This document shows, in pieces, positions 1-11,654 of a DNA stretch of 64,000 nucleotides. The stretch covers positions 6,756,693-6,820,692 of the forward strand of contig NC_091208.1 of assembly GCF_040958095.1 (NCBI RefSeq), read 5' to 3'. The notes under the pieces are model-generated. The model made no database searches. It was given only the letters and a program-made list of their open reading frames with translations, and had not been told where the DNA came from. Source of the DNA: Procambarus clarkii. Taxonomy: Eukaryota > Arthropoda > Malacostraca > Decapoda > Cambaridae. How positions within the stretch are numbered: position 1 is the first letter of the stretch; each line of letters opens with the position of its first letter. The translations under genes and the position numbers were made by a program.

Positions 1-702
1 CTCTATACTTAGTGCAATGTGACCACCTTAACAAAACACTAATCACAAGAAACAACTGTTAAAAAGCGAGTTTCTGTGTCAACAACTGGCCTTAGAACAC
101 GGTACACAGTACCTAAGTGTCCACCACTCTGTAACAAGCGCGATGACTACTGCAGTAGACAGTGTCTTAGTGATCCCTAATCACTGCATAGGTTAATGTG
201 TATAATGAACACTTATAATTTTTATATATTAACTATTTAATTATTTAGACAGAAGTTTCTATGTATATAAATTTAAAATATTTACTTAAAATTAAATTCA
301 CAAAATTTTGTGCTAAAATTATTAAAGCTTTTAACAACTTTTAAAATAACTCAAATATCTTAATTCAATTTTATATTTCTAGTTATTATTTAAATATGGT
401 TATTTTTTAAGTTGCAAAATTTTTGTATTTTTTAACGAATAAATATTAATAACTTGCTCATCCTCTCACATCCACATCTTCGAATTGTCGTGGTTTTCTA
501 AATCTTTTTTATGATTAACTTTTATATTCATTTTTTTTTTGTTTCTATATCTATATCTATATGTTTTCTATATTATCTATATCCCCTTTCTGTACCGTAT
601 TCAAAGGTCATTGTCAAAGTTGTCAGTGTGTAAGGCTCACTTAGCTGCTGGGCACCATTCCTTCCATCCCCCCCCCCCGTGCAATCCCTAATCCTTATCC
701 TG
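1..702 (+). repeat. Macro-satellite unit: 33B remnant, conserved block, AT-rich segment and C-rich lead
   Basis: No gene is seen. The first 60 bases are a worn 33B minisatellite end (CTAATCACAAGAAACAA). Then comes a block with GGTACACAGT and CTAAGTG that recurs near 5840, 10855, 21010, 25415 and 33630. From about 200 to 460 the sequence is AT-rich. From 460 to 702 is the lead (GTGTACCGTATT-like, GGGCACCATTCC, poly-C, CCTTATCCTG) that precedes every 84-bp array. Confidence 0.8.
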
Positions 703-1145
703 CAATTGGACGCAGTGTCTGGTTATGGTTATGTTGTGGCTGAGGGTGTGGAGGCTGGTGCTGATGTTGTTCAGGGCCTTGTTGAGGTTAGTGATGCAGT
801 GCCTGGTTATGGTTATGTTGTGGCTGAGGGTGTGAAGGCTGGTGTTGATGTTGTTCAGGGCCTTGTTGAGGTTGGTGATGCAGTGTCTGGTTATGGTTAT
901 GTTGTGGCTGAGGGTGTGGAGGCTGGTGTTGATGTTGTTCAGGGCCTTGTTGAGGTTGGTGATGCAGTGCCTGGTTGTGGTTATGTTGTGGCTGAGGGTG
1001 TGGAGGCTGGTGTTGATGTTGTTCAGGGCCTTGTTGAGGTTAGTGATGTAGTGCCTGGTTATGGTTATGTTGTGGCTGAGGGTGTGGAGGCTGGTGTTGA
1101 TGTTGTTCAGGGCCTTGTTGAGGTTGGTGATGTAGTGCCTGGTTA
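703..1145 (+). repeat. 84-bp minisatellite array, first part
   Basis: About 5.3 head-to-tail copies of an 84-bp unit containing GGTTATGGTTATGTTGTGGC and GTTCAGGGCCTTGTTGAGG. Because 84 is a multiple of 3 and the unit has few stops, the array is open in several frames on both strands: GYGYVVAEGVE-like on plus, His/Gln-rich on minus. I treat these as satellite, not protein. The array is cut at 1145 by LINE-A and resumes at 3289. Confidence 0.93.
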
Positions 1146-1464
1146 AAAATAAAATCAAATAAAATGTTTATTCAAGTAAGGTACATACATTCAAGAGATT
1201 TTACATAAATTGATAGATTTATAGATAGAGCTAGTACATACAATGCCTAAAGCCACTATTACGCAAAGCGTTTCGGGCAGGAAAAACTTTAATGACTAAT
1301 ATTTAATACTAAATGAGTATAAAGAATAAAATGTGTTGAGAACAAATAAAATTAAAGAAAAAAGGGGGAAACATGGCTGAAAAAGCAGCACAAATACAAA
1401 TAGGTCGACAAACAGCGTTGTTTAAGAAAACAGACATGGATTGACAATAGAGGGGTAAGGTAAG

Positions 1465-1860
1465 TTACAGGGAATTTATTAGGTAGTGCTTCGTTTTTAT
1501 CTTAAACTGGTTGAGAGAGGTACAGTCTTTAACATGGTTGGGAAGGTCATTCCACATTCTGGGTCCCTTGATTTCTAGAGCATTTCTAGTTTGATTAAGT
1601 CGTACTCTTGGAATATCAAAACTGAATTTATTTCTGGTGTGGTGCTCATGGGCTCTGTTACAACCTTCAATGAAGCTTTTGAGGTCAGGATTGGCATTAC
1701 AGTTCAGCGTTTTATTTATGTATAATACACATGACAGAATGTGCAGTGACTTAATATCTAACATCTTCAGAGATTTGAGTAGGGGTTCCGAGTGATGTCT
1801 GGGGCCAGAGTTGGATATTGTCCTAATGGCAGCTTTGCGTTGAGTAATTAGAGGACGTAA
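1465..1860 (-). pseudogene. LINE-A RT C-terminal tail, separated by the SINE
   Basis: This is the rest of the LINE-A protein downstream of the SINE. It carries the C-terminal signature ALEIKGPRMWNDLPNHVKDC, which ends many jockey/CR1-group polyproteins, and stops at 1465 (NSL stop). The same region recurs on the plus strand at about 27,900-28,000 in a decayed copy. Confidence 0.8.
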
Positions 1861-1877
1861 ATGATTTTGGGTTATCT

Positions 1878-2131
1878 TGAGATCTTGAGGCTATCTTGAG
1901 ATGATTTCGGGGCTTTTTAGTGTCCCCGCGGCCCGGTCCTCGACCAGGCCTCCACACCCAGGTAGCAGCCCGTGACAGCTGACTAACTCTCAGGTACCTA
2001 TTTTACTGTTAGGTAACAGGGGCATAGGGTGAAAGAAAATCTGCCCATTGTTTCTCGCCGGCGCCTGCGATCGAACCCAGGACCACAGGATCACAAGTCC
2101 AGCGTGCTGTCCGCTCGGCCGACCGGCTCCC
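1878..2131 (-). mobile_element. tRNA-derived SINE inserted in LINE-A
   Basis: On the minus strand the head has a pol III A-box-like GGCCGAGCGGA (2110-2120) and a B-box-like GGTTCGATC (2070-2078), with GTGATCCTGTGGTCC between them, as in a tRNA-Ser/Leu-type gene. The body (CCCTGTTACCTAACAG, GTCAGCTGTCACGGGCTG) ends in TATCTTGAGATC-like sequence. It is related in head and body to the SINE at 10,911 but has a different tail. Confidence 0.85.
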
Positions 2132-2137
2132 ATGGGC

Positions 2138-3262
2138 TGTTACAACCTTGGGTAGCCCATGGGTAGTAGAACCCCAAGCACAAATACCATAGTTGAGATA
2201 TGGATAGATGAGGGAGTAATAGAGAGTCACCAGGGCATGGCGGGGTACATAATATCTGATCTTAGAAAGAATGCCAACAGTTTTTGAAACTTTTTTTGAT
2301 ATATTTAGAATGTGTCCCTGGAAATTCAGCTTGTGGTCAATGAGAATGCCAAGGAATTTGTCATCTAATTTGCTACAAATTTGGGTATTGTTAATTCTGA
2401 GATTTATTTGATTAGAGGATTTATTGCCAAACAGAATATAAAAAGTTTTGTCAATGTTAAGGGTGAGTTTGTTGGCAGTTAGATGGACTTTATTTAGCTC
2501 AGTATTTACTGTGGCATTTAGAGCAAGGGGGTCAGGACTGGAGTAAATGAAGGTTGTGTCGTCAGCAAATAGAATTGGTTTGAGGTGTTGGGAGGCATTT
2601 GGAAGGTCATTAATGTAGATGAGAAAGAGGAGAGGGCCAAGTATGCTGCCCTGAGGAACACCAATGTTGATGGGTAGGGTGGGAGAAATTGAATTATTCA
2701 CAGAAACATACTGGAGCCTGTCAGTAAGGTAAGATTTGAGGTATTGCAGGGAGTGTCCTCTGACTCCATAATGATGTAATTTAAGAAGAAGGTTTTGGTG
2801 GTTGACAGTGTCAAAAGCCTTCCGCAGGTCCACAAATAACCCAACAGGGAACTCATTTTTATTTACAGCTGCATGAATCAAGTTAATCATACTAATAAGT
2901 GCATCGTTAGTGCTTTTTTTGGGTCTGAAGCCATATTGACAGGAGCTAAGTATATTGTGTTTGGCTAGATTAGAGTAAAGCTGCTTGTAGATTAGTTTTT
3001 CAAATATTTTTGACAAGTTAGGCAGGATTGATGTAGGTCTGTAGTTGTCAACATCTGTGAGATCACCATATTTGTGGACAGGTGTTACTCTCGCTTTTTT
3101 TAGCATATCTGGAAAGGTTTGGAGTTCAAGTGACTTGTTGAAGAGTAATGCAATAGCAGGGGCTAAAGATCTGGAGGCTTTTTTATAAATTAAGGTTGGT
3201 ATCTCCTCAAGGGCACTAGATTTGGTTTTAAGGGAAAGGATTATCTCATTAACGTCAGTGGA
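2138..3262 (-). pseudogene. LINE-A reverse transcriptase fragment
   Basis: Minus-strand reading runs from the truncated 5' end to the SINE junction near 2135. Visible RT motifs in order are YRPTSILPNLSKIFEKLIY, YGFRPKKST, FVDLRKAFDTVNH (palm aspartate), GVPQGSILGPLLFLIYINDL and LFADDTTF (catalytic FADD box), then a thumb region ending in YLNYGICAWG. The enzyme class copies element RNA into DNA at a nicked target. No endonuclease precedes it. The open frame runs into the inserted SINE, which supplies a meaningless C-terminus. Confidence 0.9.
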
Positions 3263-3288
3263 ATTAGTAGACTTTAGGTACAGAGACA

Positions 3289-3640
3289 GGTTATGGTTAT
3301 GTTGCGGCTGAGAGTGTGGAGGCTGGTGTTGATGTTGTTCAGGGCCTTGTTGAGGTTAGTGATGCAGTGCCTGGTTATGGTTATGTTGTGGCTGAGGGTG
3401 TGGAGGCTGGTGTTGATGTTGTTCAGGGCCTTGTTGAGGTTGGTGATGCAGTGCCTGGTTATGGTTATGTTGTGGCTGAGGGTGTGGAGGCTGGTGTTGA
3501 TGTTGTTCAGAGCCTTGTTGAGGTTGGTGATGCAGTGCCTGGTTATGGTTATGTTGTGGCTGAGGGTGTGGAGGCTGGTGTTGATGTTGTTCAGGGCCTT
3601 GTTGAGGTTGGTGATGCAGTGCCTGGTTATGGTTATAACA
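3289..3640 (+). repeat. 84-bp minisatellite array, second part
   Basis: About 4.2 copies of the 84-bp unit resume after LINE-A. The last copy runs into GGTTATAACAATAAAC, the junction seen at the end of every 84-bp array in the window. Confidence 0.93.
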
Positions 3641-4312
3641 ATAAACTGTATGAAAGTGGAAGATCCGGACAACTTCATTATGCGTATTAACCAAACACCT
3701 GTAAATATGATTGATATCAACACGAGCGAGGCAGATTTTGCAAGAGAAATTGTCAACATGCCCATGCACTCGGCCCGGGTCCAGACTCACGGAATTCAAT
3801 ATTTATAATGAAATATTATTCTAATCTATATTCTAAACTAAAAAAGGAGTTTAGAAGCATGATATTGCAACATATCCTAATATTTGATCATAGCGTTTAG
3901 AAGCATGATGATGTTGCAACATATCCTAATACTGGGTCATAGAGCTTAGAAGGACGATGATTGATGATGTTGCAACATATTTTAATACTTCGATCATAGA
4001 GTTAGGAAACATGATGATGTTGCAACACGTCTTCCTACTTGTAACACTGCAACATTGTTCAGATTTTGGACATTTCTTTCTCATTCACTTGCTATGTAGT
4101 ATTTAAATACAGGGTAAAGGGAAGATGCGACGCCGTTGTCATGGAGACATCACCCCTCCTCCTCCTGACTGATGTTTACACATTTACGCCATTCACCGCC
4201 GTTCATTCACCGAATTAAAGAAACAACCAGAAAGCAGGTGTTTAACAGTGTCTTACAATGGTCACCGCACACAGTAGTGAATCCATTCGCATGTCAGAGT
4301 CCTCACATTCAT
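3641..4312 (+). repeat. Macro-satellite spacer, 49-bp minisatellite and conserved block
   Basis: 3641-3845 is the spacer that follows each 84-bp array (AACACGAGCGAGGCAGATTT, GTCAACATGCCCATGCAC). 3846-4045 has three to four worn copies of a 49-bp unit (AGAAGCATGATGATGTTGCA, CCTAATACTTGGTCATAG). 4046-4312 is a conserved block with GTTGTCATGGAGACATCACC, CTCCTCCTCCTGACTGATG and AACAACCAGAAAGCAGGTG. Open frames here are shadows. Confidence 0.8.
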
Positions 4313-4545
4313 GAGGGGTCCTGCTTAGTGCATGACGTCACTGGGGTCCTGCTTAGTGCATGACGTCATTGGGGTCCTGCTTAGTGCATGACGTCATTGG
4401 GGTCCTGCTTAGTGCATGACGTCATTGGGTTCCTGCTTGGTGCATGACATCATTGGGGGTCCTACTTAGTGCACGACGTCACTGGGGTCCTGCTTAGTGT
4501 ATGACGTCACTGGGGTCCAGCTTAGTGCATGACTTCACTGGTCAC
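4313..4545 (+). repeat. 28-bp minisatellite carrying the CRE palindrome TGACGTCA
   Basis: About eight units of 27-28 bp made of GGGGTCCTGCTTAGTGCA followed by TGACGTCACT. Most copies keep the perfect 8-bp palindrome TGACGTCA, which is the consensus CREB/ATF site. Any regulatory role is inference. Confidence 0.9.
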
Positions 4546-5498
4546 CTCTCACTGTCAGTACTTGGTCACGTGACCCTAAATGTGTCACTGAGTACTGTGA
4601 AGTTGTTCTACTTTGCACCGTCGTGTTTATCGGAAATAATTCTTAAAAATACAGAGCCTGACACCAACCTCATTACATAATACACTGTAACATTACAGCC
4701 AAGTTTCCTGTATAGCGTATCAAGCCGTCCTCCTAATAGAACGTCGCATTTTGACGTATAGTCTACCTAAGACCAAAATTAATCGTTCTAGGAAATGGAA
4801 GCGGCTGGCGAAAGTGACGTACTGTCCCATTGACTATTTTTGGTCCTCTGGTAGGTTAGGATAAGGGCACTTAAATATGACAGTTTCTTGACGTTGGGAA
4901 GCCTAACGAAGACTAGCTGAGTGTGTATTGTTCTCAATTTTGTTATACCTCCAATGTAGAGAAAAATGGATATCATTACCTTAAAACTTGCCTTAGAACT
5001 TTGCCCTAGACATCTTTCTTAAGCTATCTAAGGCAAGTTTCTAAAAAATAATATCCATTTGCTAGATTTTGGGGGCATAAACAATTAAAAGAAATATATT
5101 ATCCAGTGCCAATTTTTTTTTAAATTGCATAAATTTATACATCGCTATAAAAATGTATACAATGTCATGAAACAAAGTTTCAGGTAAATGTAGAGAGAAA
5201 ACTTTGCCGAAAACAATTTTATATAGCAGCCTAAATCATTATCCTTTTTCCCTTTATCTTCATCTTCCCTCTTCCTCTCTCCTTCTCTTGTCTCTTTTCT
5301 ACAAAAATTTTTGCAGTTTCTCCCCGTAAAACAAGAGCTGTCAATGTAGTTGGGAAAACATTAAATCAGCATTTACATAAATTGATGTTAAAATTACTTT
5401 ATTACACCGAGTCTTCGTCATATACAAACCTGAGTAACTAATATAACATTATGTAATGTGGGGGACTGTATTTTTAAGCCGGTTTTCTTCCGTTGTGG
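4546..5498 (+). repeat. Conserved block after the 28-bp array, then sequence without a recognised gene
   Basis: 4546-4745 (CACTGTCAGTACTTGGTCAC, GAACGTCGC) matches 32,990-33,190 closely. 4746-5498 has no gene I can support. It holds a perfect 14-bp inverted repeat, AAACTTGCCTTAGA at 4984-4997 against TCTAAGGCAAGTTT at 5027-5040, that can form a hairpin. Confidence 0.65.
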
Positions 5499-5775
5499 CT
5501 ACCTGTTAGCTCTAGGTTAAGTGCTCTGTTACCACCTGCTGGCTTTAGGTTTAGTACTCTGTAGCCACCTGCTTGCTCTGAGCTTAGCGCTCTGTGGCCA
5601 CCTACTGACTCTAAGCTTGCTGCTCTGTGGCCACCTGCTGGCTCTAGGCTTGCTGCTCTGTGGCCACCTGCTGGCTTGAGTCTTATTGCTCTGTGGCCAC
5701 CTGCTGGCGCTAGGTTTAGTACTCTGTGGCCACCTGCTGGCTCTAGGCTTACTGCTCTGTGATCACCTGACCAAA
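5499..5775 (+). repeat. 33-bp minisatellite 33A
   Basis: About eight copies of a 33-bp unit with GGCTCTAGGCTTACTGCTCT and GTGGCCACCTGCT. It matches the longer array at 33,191-33,560 and single copies near 10,585 and 25,170. Confidence 0.9.
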
Positions 5776-6603
<828 letters not shown>

Positions 6604-6612
<9 letters not shown>

Positions 6613-8255
6613 TGGAAAAAAAGAACAGGGAAACAAAGGGCTGGCATTCCGAAAGGGAAACTATAAGGAGATGCATAAATTCCTAAGGGATATACAATGG
6701 GTCACAGAACTCAGAACCAAGTCCGTACAAGACATAATGGACTATGTCACCCAAAAGTGTCAGGAGGCTGTAAGCAGGTTTGTCCCAGCCCGACAGGAAA
6801 AAACAGAGAAGCAAAAGAAGAATCCATGGTTTACTAGGGAATGTATGAAAGCAAAGGAGCTGAATAAAAGGGCATGGAGAAACTTCCGAAATAACAGAAC
6901 ACCTGAAAGTAGAGAGATAACAGAGAACCAGGAACGAGTATGTTAGTGTGAGAAGAGCAGCTGAAAAAAGGTATGAAAATGATATAGCTAACAAAGCCAA
7001 GACCGAACCAAAGCTACTACACAGTCACATCAGGAGGAAGACAACAGTGAAGGAACAGGTGATGAAACTTAGGGTGGGTGAGGACAGGTACACAGAGAAT
7101 GACAAAGAGGTGTGTGAGGAACTCAAAAAAAGGTTCCAGGAAGTCTTTACAATAGAACAAGGAGAAGTCACGGCGCTAGGTGAGGTGGCAGCAAACCAGG
7201 CGACCTTGGAAAGGTTCGAAATTACAAGTGATGAGGTCAAGAAGCACGTATTGAAGCTGGACGTGAGAAAAGCTTTTGGGCTGGACGGAATCTCACCATG
7301 GGTATTGAAAGAGTGTACAGGATCACTTTGTTTGCCACTCTCCATAGTGTATAGTAGGTCACTGGAAACGGGAGACCTACCAGAAATATGGAAGACAGCT
7401 AATGTAGTACCAATATACAAAAAGGGTGACAGACAAGATGCACTGGACTACAGGCCAGTGTCCTTAACTTGAATACCATGCAAGGTGATGGAGAAGATTG
7501 TGAGAAAAAACCTAGTAACACATCTGGAGAGACGAGACTTCGTGACAACCCATCAACATGAGTTCAGGGAGGGTAAATCTTGCCTTACAGGCATAATAGA
7601 ATTCTACGATCAGGTGACAAAGATTAAGCAAGAAAGAGAAGGATGGGCGGGCTGCATTTTTTTGGACTGTCGAAAAGCCTTTGACACAGTACCCCATAAA
7701 AGGCCGATGCATAAGCTGGAGAAACAGGCAGGAGTAACTGGTAGGGCGCTCCAGTGGATAAGGGAGTACCTAAGCAATAGGAAGCAGAGAGTTACAGTGA
7801 GGGGGGTGAGACCTCAGATTGGCGTGAAGTCACCAGTGGAGTCCCACGGGGCTCTGTAATCGGACCTATCCTGTTTCTGATATACGTAAATGATCTCCCA
7901 GAGGGTATAGACTCATTCCTCCCAATGTTTGCTGACGACGCCAAAATTATGAGGATTAAGACAGAGGAGGACAGCATGAGGTTTCAACAAGACCTGGACA
8001 AGCTGCAGGAATGGTCGAACAAATGGTTGTTAGAGTTTAACCCAAGCAAATGTAATGTAATGAAGATAGGGGTAGGAAGCAGGAGACCAGATACAAGGTA
8101 TCATTTGGGAGACGAAATACTTCAGGAGTCACAGAGAGAGAAGACCTGGGGGTTGATATCACGCCAGACCTGCCCCCTGAAGCTTATATCAAGAGGATAA
8201 CATCAGCGGTATATGCCAGGTTGTGTAAGGAATCTTTCAGAACATTATATACCAT
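6604..8255 (+). mobile_element. LINE-B fragment: endonuclease-RT linker plus RT, broken
   Basis: A non-LTR retrotransposon piece starts in the linker between endonuclease and RT (KNPWFTRECMKAKELNKRAW) and runs through the RT. Visible motifs are KAFGLDGISPWVLKE, VVPIYKKGDRQ, FLDCRKAFDTVPHKRP and FADDAKIM (catalytic FADD). It is interrupted by a frameshift near 6945, a stop at 7470-7472 and another frameshift near 7855. It stops inside the C-terminal region near 8255 and joins the 5' part of another LINE-B. The missing 3' end is unusual for a LINE, which normally loses its 5' end. Confidence 0.88.
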
Positions 8256-9958
8256 ATCTCATCCCCTCCCTGTCCCCCCTTCAATTGACCCCCACCCCTC
8301 ACTCCAGCATCATCTGTGACCTCGTTACCCACCCCACATCTCACGCCCATGGAACATCTTTCCCCATCAGCAGAACGCTCACTAAGAAGACAACATGAGA
8401 AGGGACAGAAGAAAGTGAGTCTCAAGGCAATGTACACTAACATAAATGGGATTACAAATAAAACAGATGAACTTGGAGAATGGGTACTTGAAGAAAACCC
8501 AGACATAATAGCACTCACAGAAACAAAGCTAACGAAAATCATAACAAATGCAGTGTTCCCACAGGACTACTGTGTTGTGAGGAAAGAGAAGGAAGAGGAG
8601 GTGGTGGTGTAGCTCTGCTGGTAAGAAAAGGTTGGGATTTTGAGAAAATGGTTATTCAGGGCTGTGAAGGTTTCAGTGACTATATACCAGGTACAATAGC
8701 AACTGGAGGACAAAAAATTGTAGTTGCAACCATATATAACCCTCCACCAAATGACAGAAGACCCAGACAGGAATATGATAGAGACAACATGGCCATCATT
8801 AACATAATAGAGTGAACAGTGTCTCTCGCTAGAAGGAATGGATCTGGACTACTAATGATGGGGGATTTCAACCTTGGGAAGATTGACTGGGAGAACAGAG
8901 ACCCGCATGGAGGACCAGATACATGGAGAGCTAAGCTGCTGGACGCGGCAACAAGAAACTTTCTTAGCCAGCATATCAAGGATCCAACAAGAATGAGAGG
9001 AGAGGATGAACCAGCTATCTGATATTTCCCCTTAATGAGTGGGATATAAGGGAGGTTAAGATGGAAGCACCCTTAGGAATGAGTGATCACAGTGTATTGA
9101 TCTTTGAGTACTTGGTAGAGCTAGGACATATCTTCCCCCAAAAAGAACCAGAAAACAAAAAACTGGCATACCGAAAGGGGAATTATGAGGGGATGAGAAG
9201 TTTCCTAAGGGATATACCATGGGACACAGACCTCAGAGCTAAGTTGGTACAAGGCATAATGGACTTTGTCACCCAAAAGTGTCAGGAGGAAATAAACAGG
9301 TTTATCCCGGCCCAAAGGGAAAAATCCGAGAAGCAAAAGAAGAATCCATGGTTTAACAGGGCATGTATGGAAGCAAAGGTACTGAACAAAAGGGCGTGGA
9401 GGAACTTCCAAAATAACAGAACACCAGAAAACAGAGAGAGATTCCAGAGAACCTGGAATGAATATGTTAGTGTGAGAAGGGAAGCAGAGAAAAATTATGA
9501 AAATGATATAGCAAGCAAAGCCAAGACCAATCCAAAGCTACTCCACAGTCACATCAGGAGGAAAACAACAGTGAAAGAATGAATGAAACTTAGAACAGGA
9601 GAGGACAGGTATACAGAGAATGACAAAGAGGTGTGAGAAGAACTCAACAAGAGGTTCCAGGAGGTCTTCACAATAGAACATGGTGAGGTCACTGCGCTAG
9701 GAGAGGGGGCAGTAAACCAGGCGGCCTTGGAAGGGTTCGAAATTACGAGAGATGAGGTCAAGAGACACCTGTTGGATCTGGATGTGAGAAAGGCTGTTGG
9801 TCCAGACGGGATCTCACCATGGGTATTAAAAGAGTGTGCAGAGGCACTCTGCTTACCACTCTCCATAGTGTATAGTAGGTCACTGTAGACGGGAGTCCTA
9901 CCAGAAATACGGAAGGCGGCGAATGTGGTCCCAATATACAAAAAGGGTGACAGACAAG
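8256..9958 (+). mobile_element. LINE-B fragment: endonuclease plus start of RT, 3'-truncated
   Basis: This second piece of the family carries the APE-type endonuclease, which nicks target DNA, and then the linker and start of RT. Visible motifs are YTNINGITNKTDEL, NPDIIALTETKL, ATIYNPPPNDRR, GDFNLGKIDW and MSDHSVLIFEYL, then KNPWFNRACMEAKVLNKRAW and AVGPDGISPWVLKECAE. Several stops and frameshifts (near 8580, 8815, 9020, 9580, 9635 and 9885) make it a pseudogene. It ends at about 9958 after YKKGDRQES, where macro-satellite lead sequence begins. Confidence 0.87.
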
Positions 9959-10165
9959 AGTCCCAGTACTATCCCAAAACCTTATCCTGTAACTGGTTGC
10001 AGTGCTTGCAGATGCAGTGCACTCAAAGGTGATGGTCTGCCTGAGGGCAGAAATATTGAGATATTGTTATTGAATTCAATAAACAACCAGAAAGCAGGTG
10101 TCCCAACAGTGCCTTACAATGATCAGTGCACAAAGCAGTGAGTCCATTCGCATGTCAGAGTCCTC
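9959..10165 (+). repeat. Macro-satellite lead with contracted 84-bp array
   Basis: CCTTATCCTGTAACTGGTTG corresponds to the lead CCTTATCCTGTAATTGGATG, followed by only scraps of the 84-bp unit (GATGCAGTGC). Then comes the conserved AACAACCAGAAAGCAGGTG block. Open frames are spurious. Confidence 0.7.
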
Positions 10166-10573
10166 ACATTCACGAGCGGTCCTGCTTAGTACGTGACGTC
10201 ACTGGGGTTATGCTTAGTGCATGACGTCACTTGGGTCCTGTATTAGTGCATGACGTCACTTGGGTCCTGTACTAGTGCATGACGTCACTGGGGTCCTGCT
10301 TAGTGCATGACGTCGCTGGGGTCCTGTATTAGTGCATGACATCACTGGGGTCCTGCTTAGTGCATAACGTCACTGTGGTCCTCTTTAGTGCATGACGTCA
10401 ATGGGATCCTGTTTAGTGCACCACGTCACTTGGGTCCTGTATTAGTGCATGACGTCACTGGGGTCCTGCTTAGTGCACGACGTCACTGGGGTCCTGCTTA
10501 GGGCACGACGTCACTGGGGTCCTGCTTAGTGCATGACGTCACTGGGGTCCTGCTTAGTGCATGACGTCACTGG
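10166..10573 (+). repeat. 28-bp CRE-palindrome minisatellite, about 15 copies
   Basis: Same unit as at 4313, with a variant type reading GTCCTGTATTAGTGCATGAC. Most copies retain TGACGTCA. The second copy of the region (45,965) has about two more units. Confidence 0.92.
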
Positions 10574-10910
10574 GATTAAGTACACTGTGGCCACCTGCTG
10601 GCTCTATGCTTAGTGATCTGTGGCCACCTGAACAAATCACCAACAACAAGAAACACCAGCGTGACCAAAACACCAACAACAAGAAACACCAGCGTGACTA
10701 AAACACCAACAACAAGAAACACCAGCGTGACCAAAACACTAACAACAAGAAACACCAGCGTGACCAAAACACCAACAACAAGAAACACCAGCGTGACCAA
10801 AATACCAATAACAGCTGTTGAAAAGTGAGTTTCTGTGACAACCACTGGTCTCAGAACACGGTACACAGTAGCTAAGTGTTATATCACTCTAACAACAACT
10901 GTAGTACATA
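10574..10910 (+). repeat. 33A remnant, 33B minisatellite and conserved block
   Basis: One to two 33A units (CACCTGCTGGCTCTATGC) lead into about five 33B units of 33 bp (AACACCAACAACAAGAAACA, CCAGCGTGACC), to about 10,805. A conserved block with GGTACACAGTAGCTAAGTGT follows. The TPTTRNTSVTK repeat translation is satellite, not protein. Confidence 0.9.
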
Positions 10911-11190
10911 GTTAGCCGGTGGGCGAGCGGACAGCACGCTGTACACATAATCCTGTGGTCCCGGGTGCGATCCCGGGCGCTGGCGAGAAATGATGGGCTG
11001 AATATCTTTCACCCTATGTCCCTGTTATCTAGCAGTAAATAGGTGCCTGGGAGTTAGTCAGCTGTAACGGGCTGCTTCCTGGGGTTTGTGTGGTGTGGAA
11101 AAAAAATTATTAGTAGAAACAGTTGATTGACAGTTGAGAGGCGGGCCGAAAGAGCAGAACTCCACCACTCAAGCACAACTAGGTGAATAC
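10911..11190 (+). mobile_element. tRNA-derived SINE with a LINE-B-type 3' tail
   Basis: The head has A-box-like GGTGGGCGAGCGG and B-box-like GGTGCGATCCC. The body is CCCTGTTATCTAGCAGTAAA and GTCAGCTGTAACGGGCTG. The tail (GATTGACAGTTGAGAGGCGG, then AGCACAACTAGGTGA) is the same sequence found at the 3' end of LINE-B at 40,431-40,500 and 42,283-42,362. It sits inside the macro-satellite conserved block, with weak flanking repeats (TACATAG and TACAATAG). A shared tail is the known basis for LINE-driven SINE mobilisation. Confidence 0.85.
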
Positions 11191-11484
11191 AATAGCTAAG
11201 TGATCCCTACTCACTGATGACCAGAAATTAACTTTTTTCTGTTATGTACACTCAAAATTTTAAGCACTAATTATTACGGTAGTAATCTAATGCAAGTTTC
11301 TTATATATAAATAATATTTTTTTTACAGAAAACTAACAAAGTAAAATTTTGCGTTAAAGTTTATTAATTTACTAAAAACTTCAAAAAATATTTAAAAAAA
11401 TTTTTTTACTTCTATATTGATATTTGAATCGTATTTAAAAAAATTATTATAGACTACAAACTAATTGTATTCACGAAGTAAAAA
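11191..11484 (+). repeat. Macro-satellite AT-rich segment
   Basis: AT-rich sequence ending in AACTAATTGTATTCACGAAG, as in other units. No gene. Bases 11,476-11,484 (AAGTAAAAA) are the left target-site duplication of RET-W. Confidence 0.75.
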
Positions 11485-11654
11485 CACAAACCAAAGTACT
11501 TTTCTTTAGGAGGTCAGACCCCACCCTGATCCGGTGCATTATATCAGTAAGAGACGGGAGACCTCTTAAGGAAAGTTCAACCCTTTAGATCAGGCTCTCC
11601 TACACCCAGCACTGCCGTGTGGGAAAACATTAGGCAGCAACGATTAGAGCCACC

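Larger units (their letters stand above)
1146..3288 (-). mobile_element. LINE-A, 5'-truncated non-LTR retrotransposon inside the 84-bp array
   Basis: A jockey/CR1-group-like LINE reads on the minus strand. Its 5' end is near 3288 and its 3' end is the A-rich tail at 1146-1170. The array is interrupted within GGTTATGG, and a candidate 5-bp target duplication GGTTA lies at 1141-1145 and 3289-3293. The 3' UTR (about 1170-1460) has motifs seen again near 28,230-28,300, such as GTGGCTTTAGG and GTATGTACTAGCTCT. The element starts within the RT domain, so it is a dead 5'-truncated copy. A SINE interrupts it at 1878-2131. Confidence 0.88.

Noticed and set aside
688-1158. ITRHCITNLNKALNNINTSL-type repeat protein
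   Set aside because: Periodic translation of the 84-bp satellite, open in other frames too, with no start or splice evidence.
10911-10985. Functional tRNA gene
   Set aside because: Only the A and B boxes are tRNA-like. The arms do not pair as a complete tRNA and a SINE body and tail follow.
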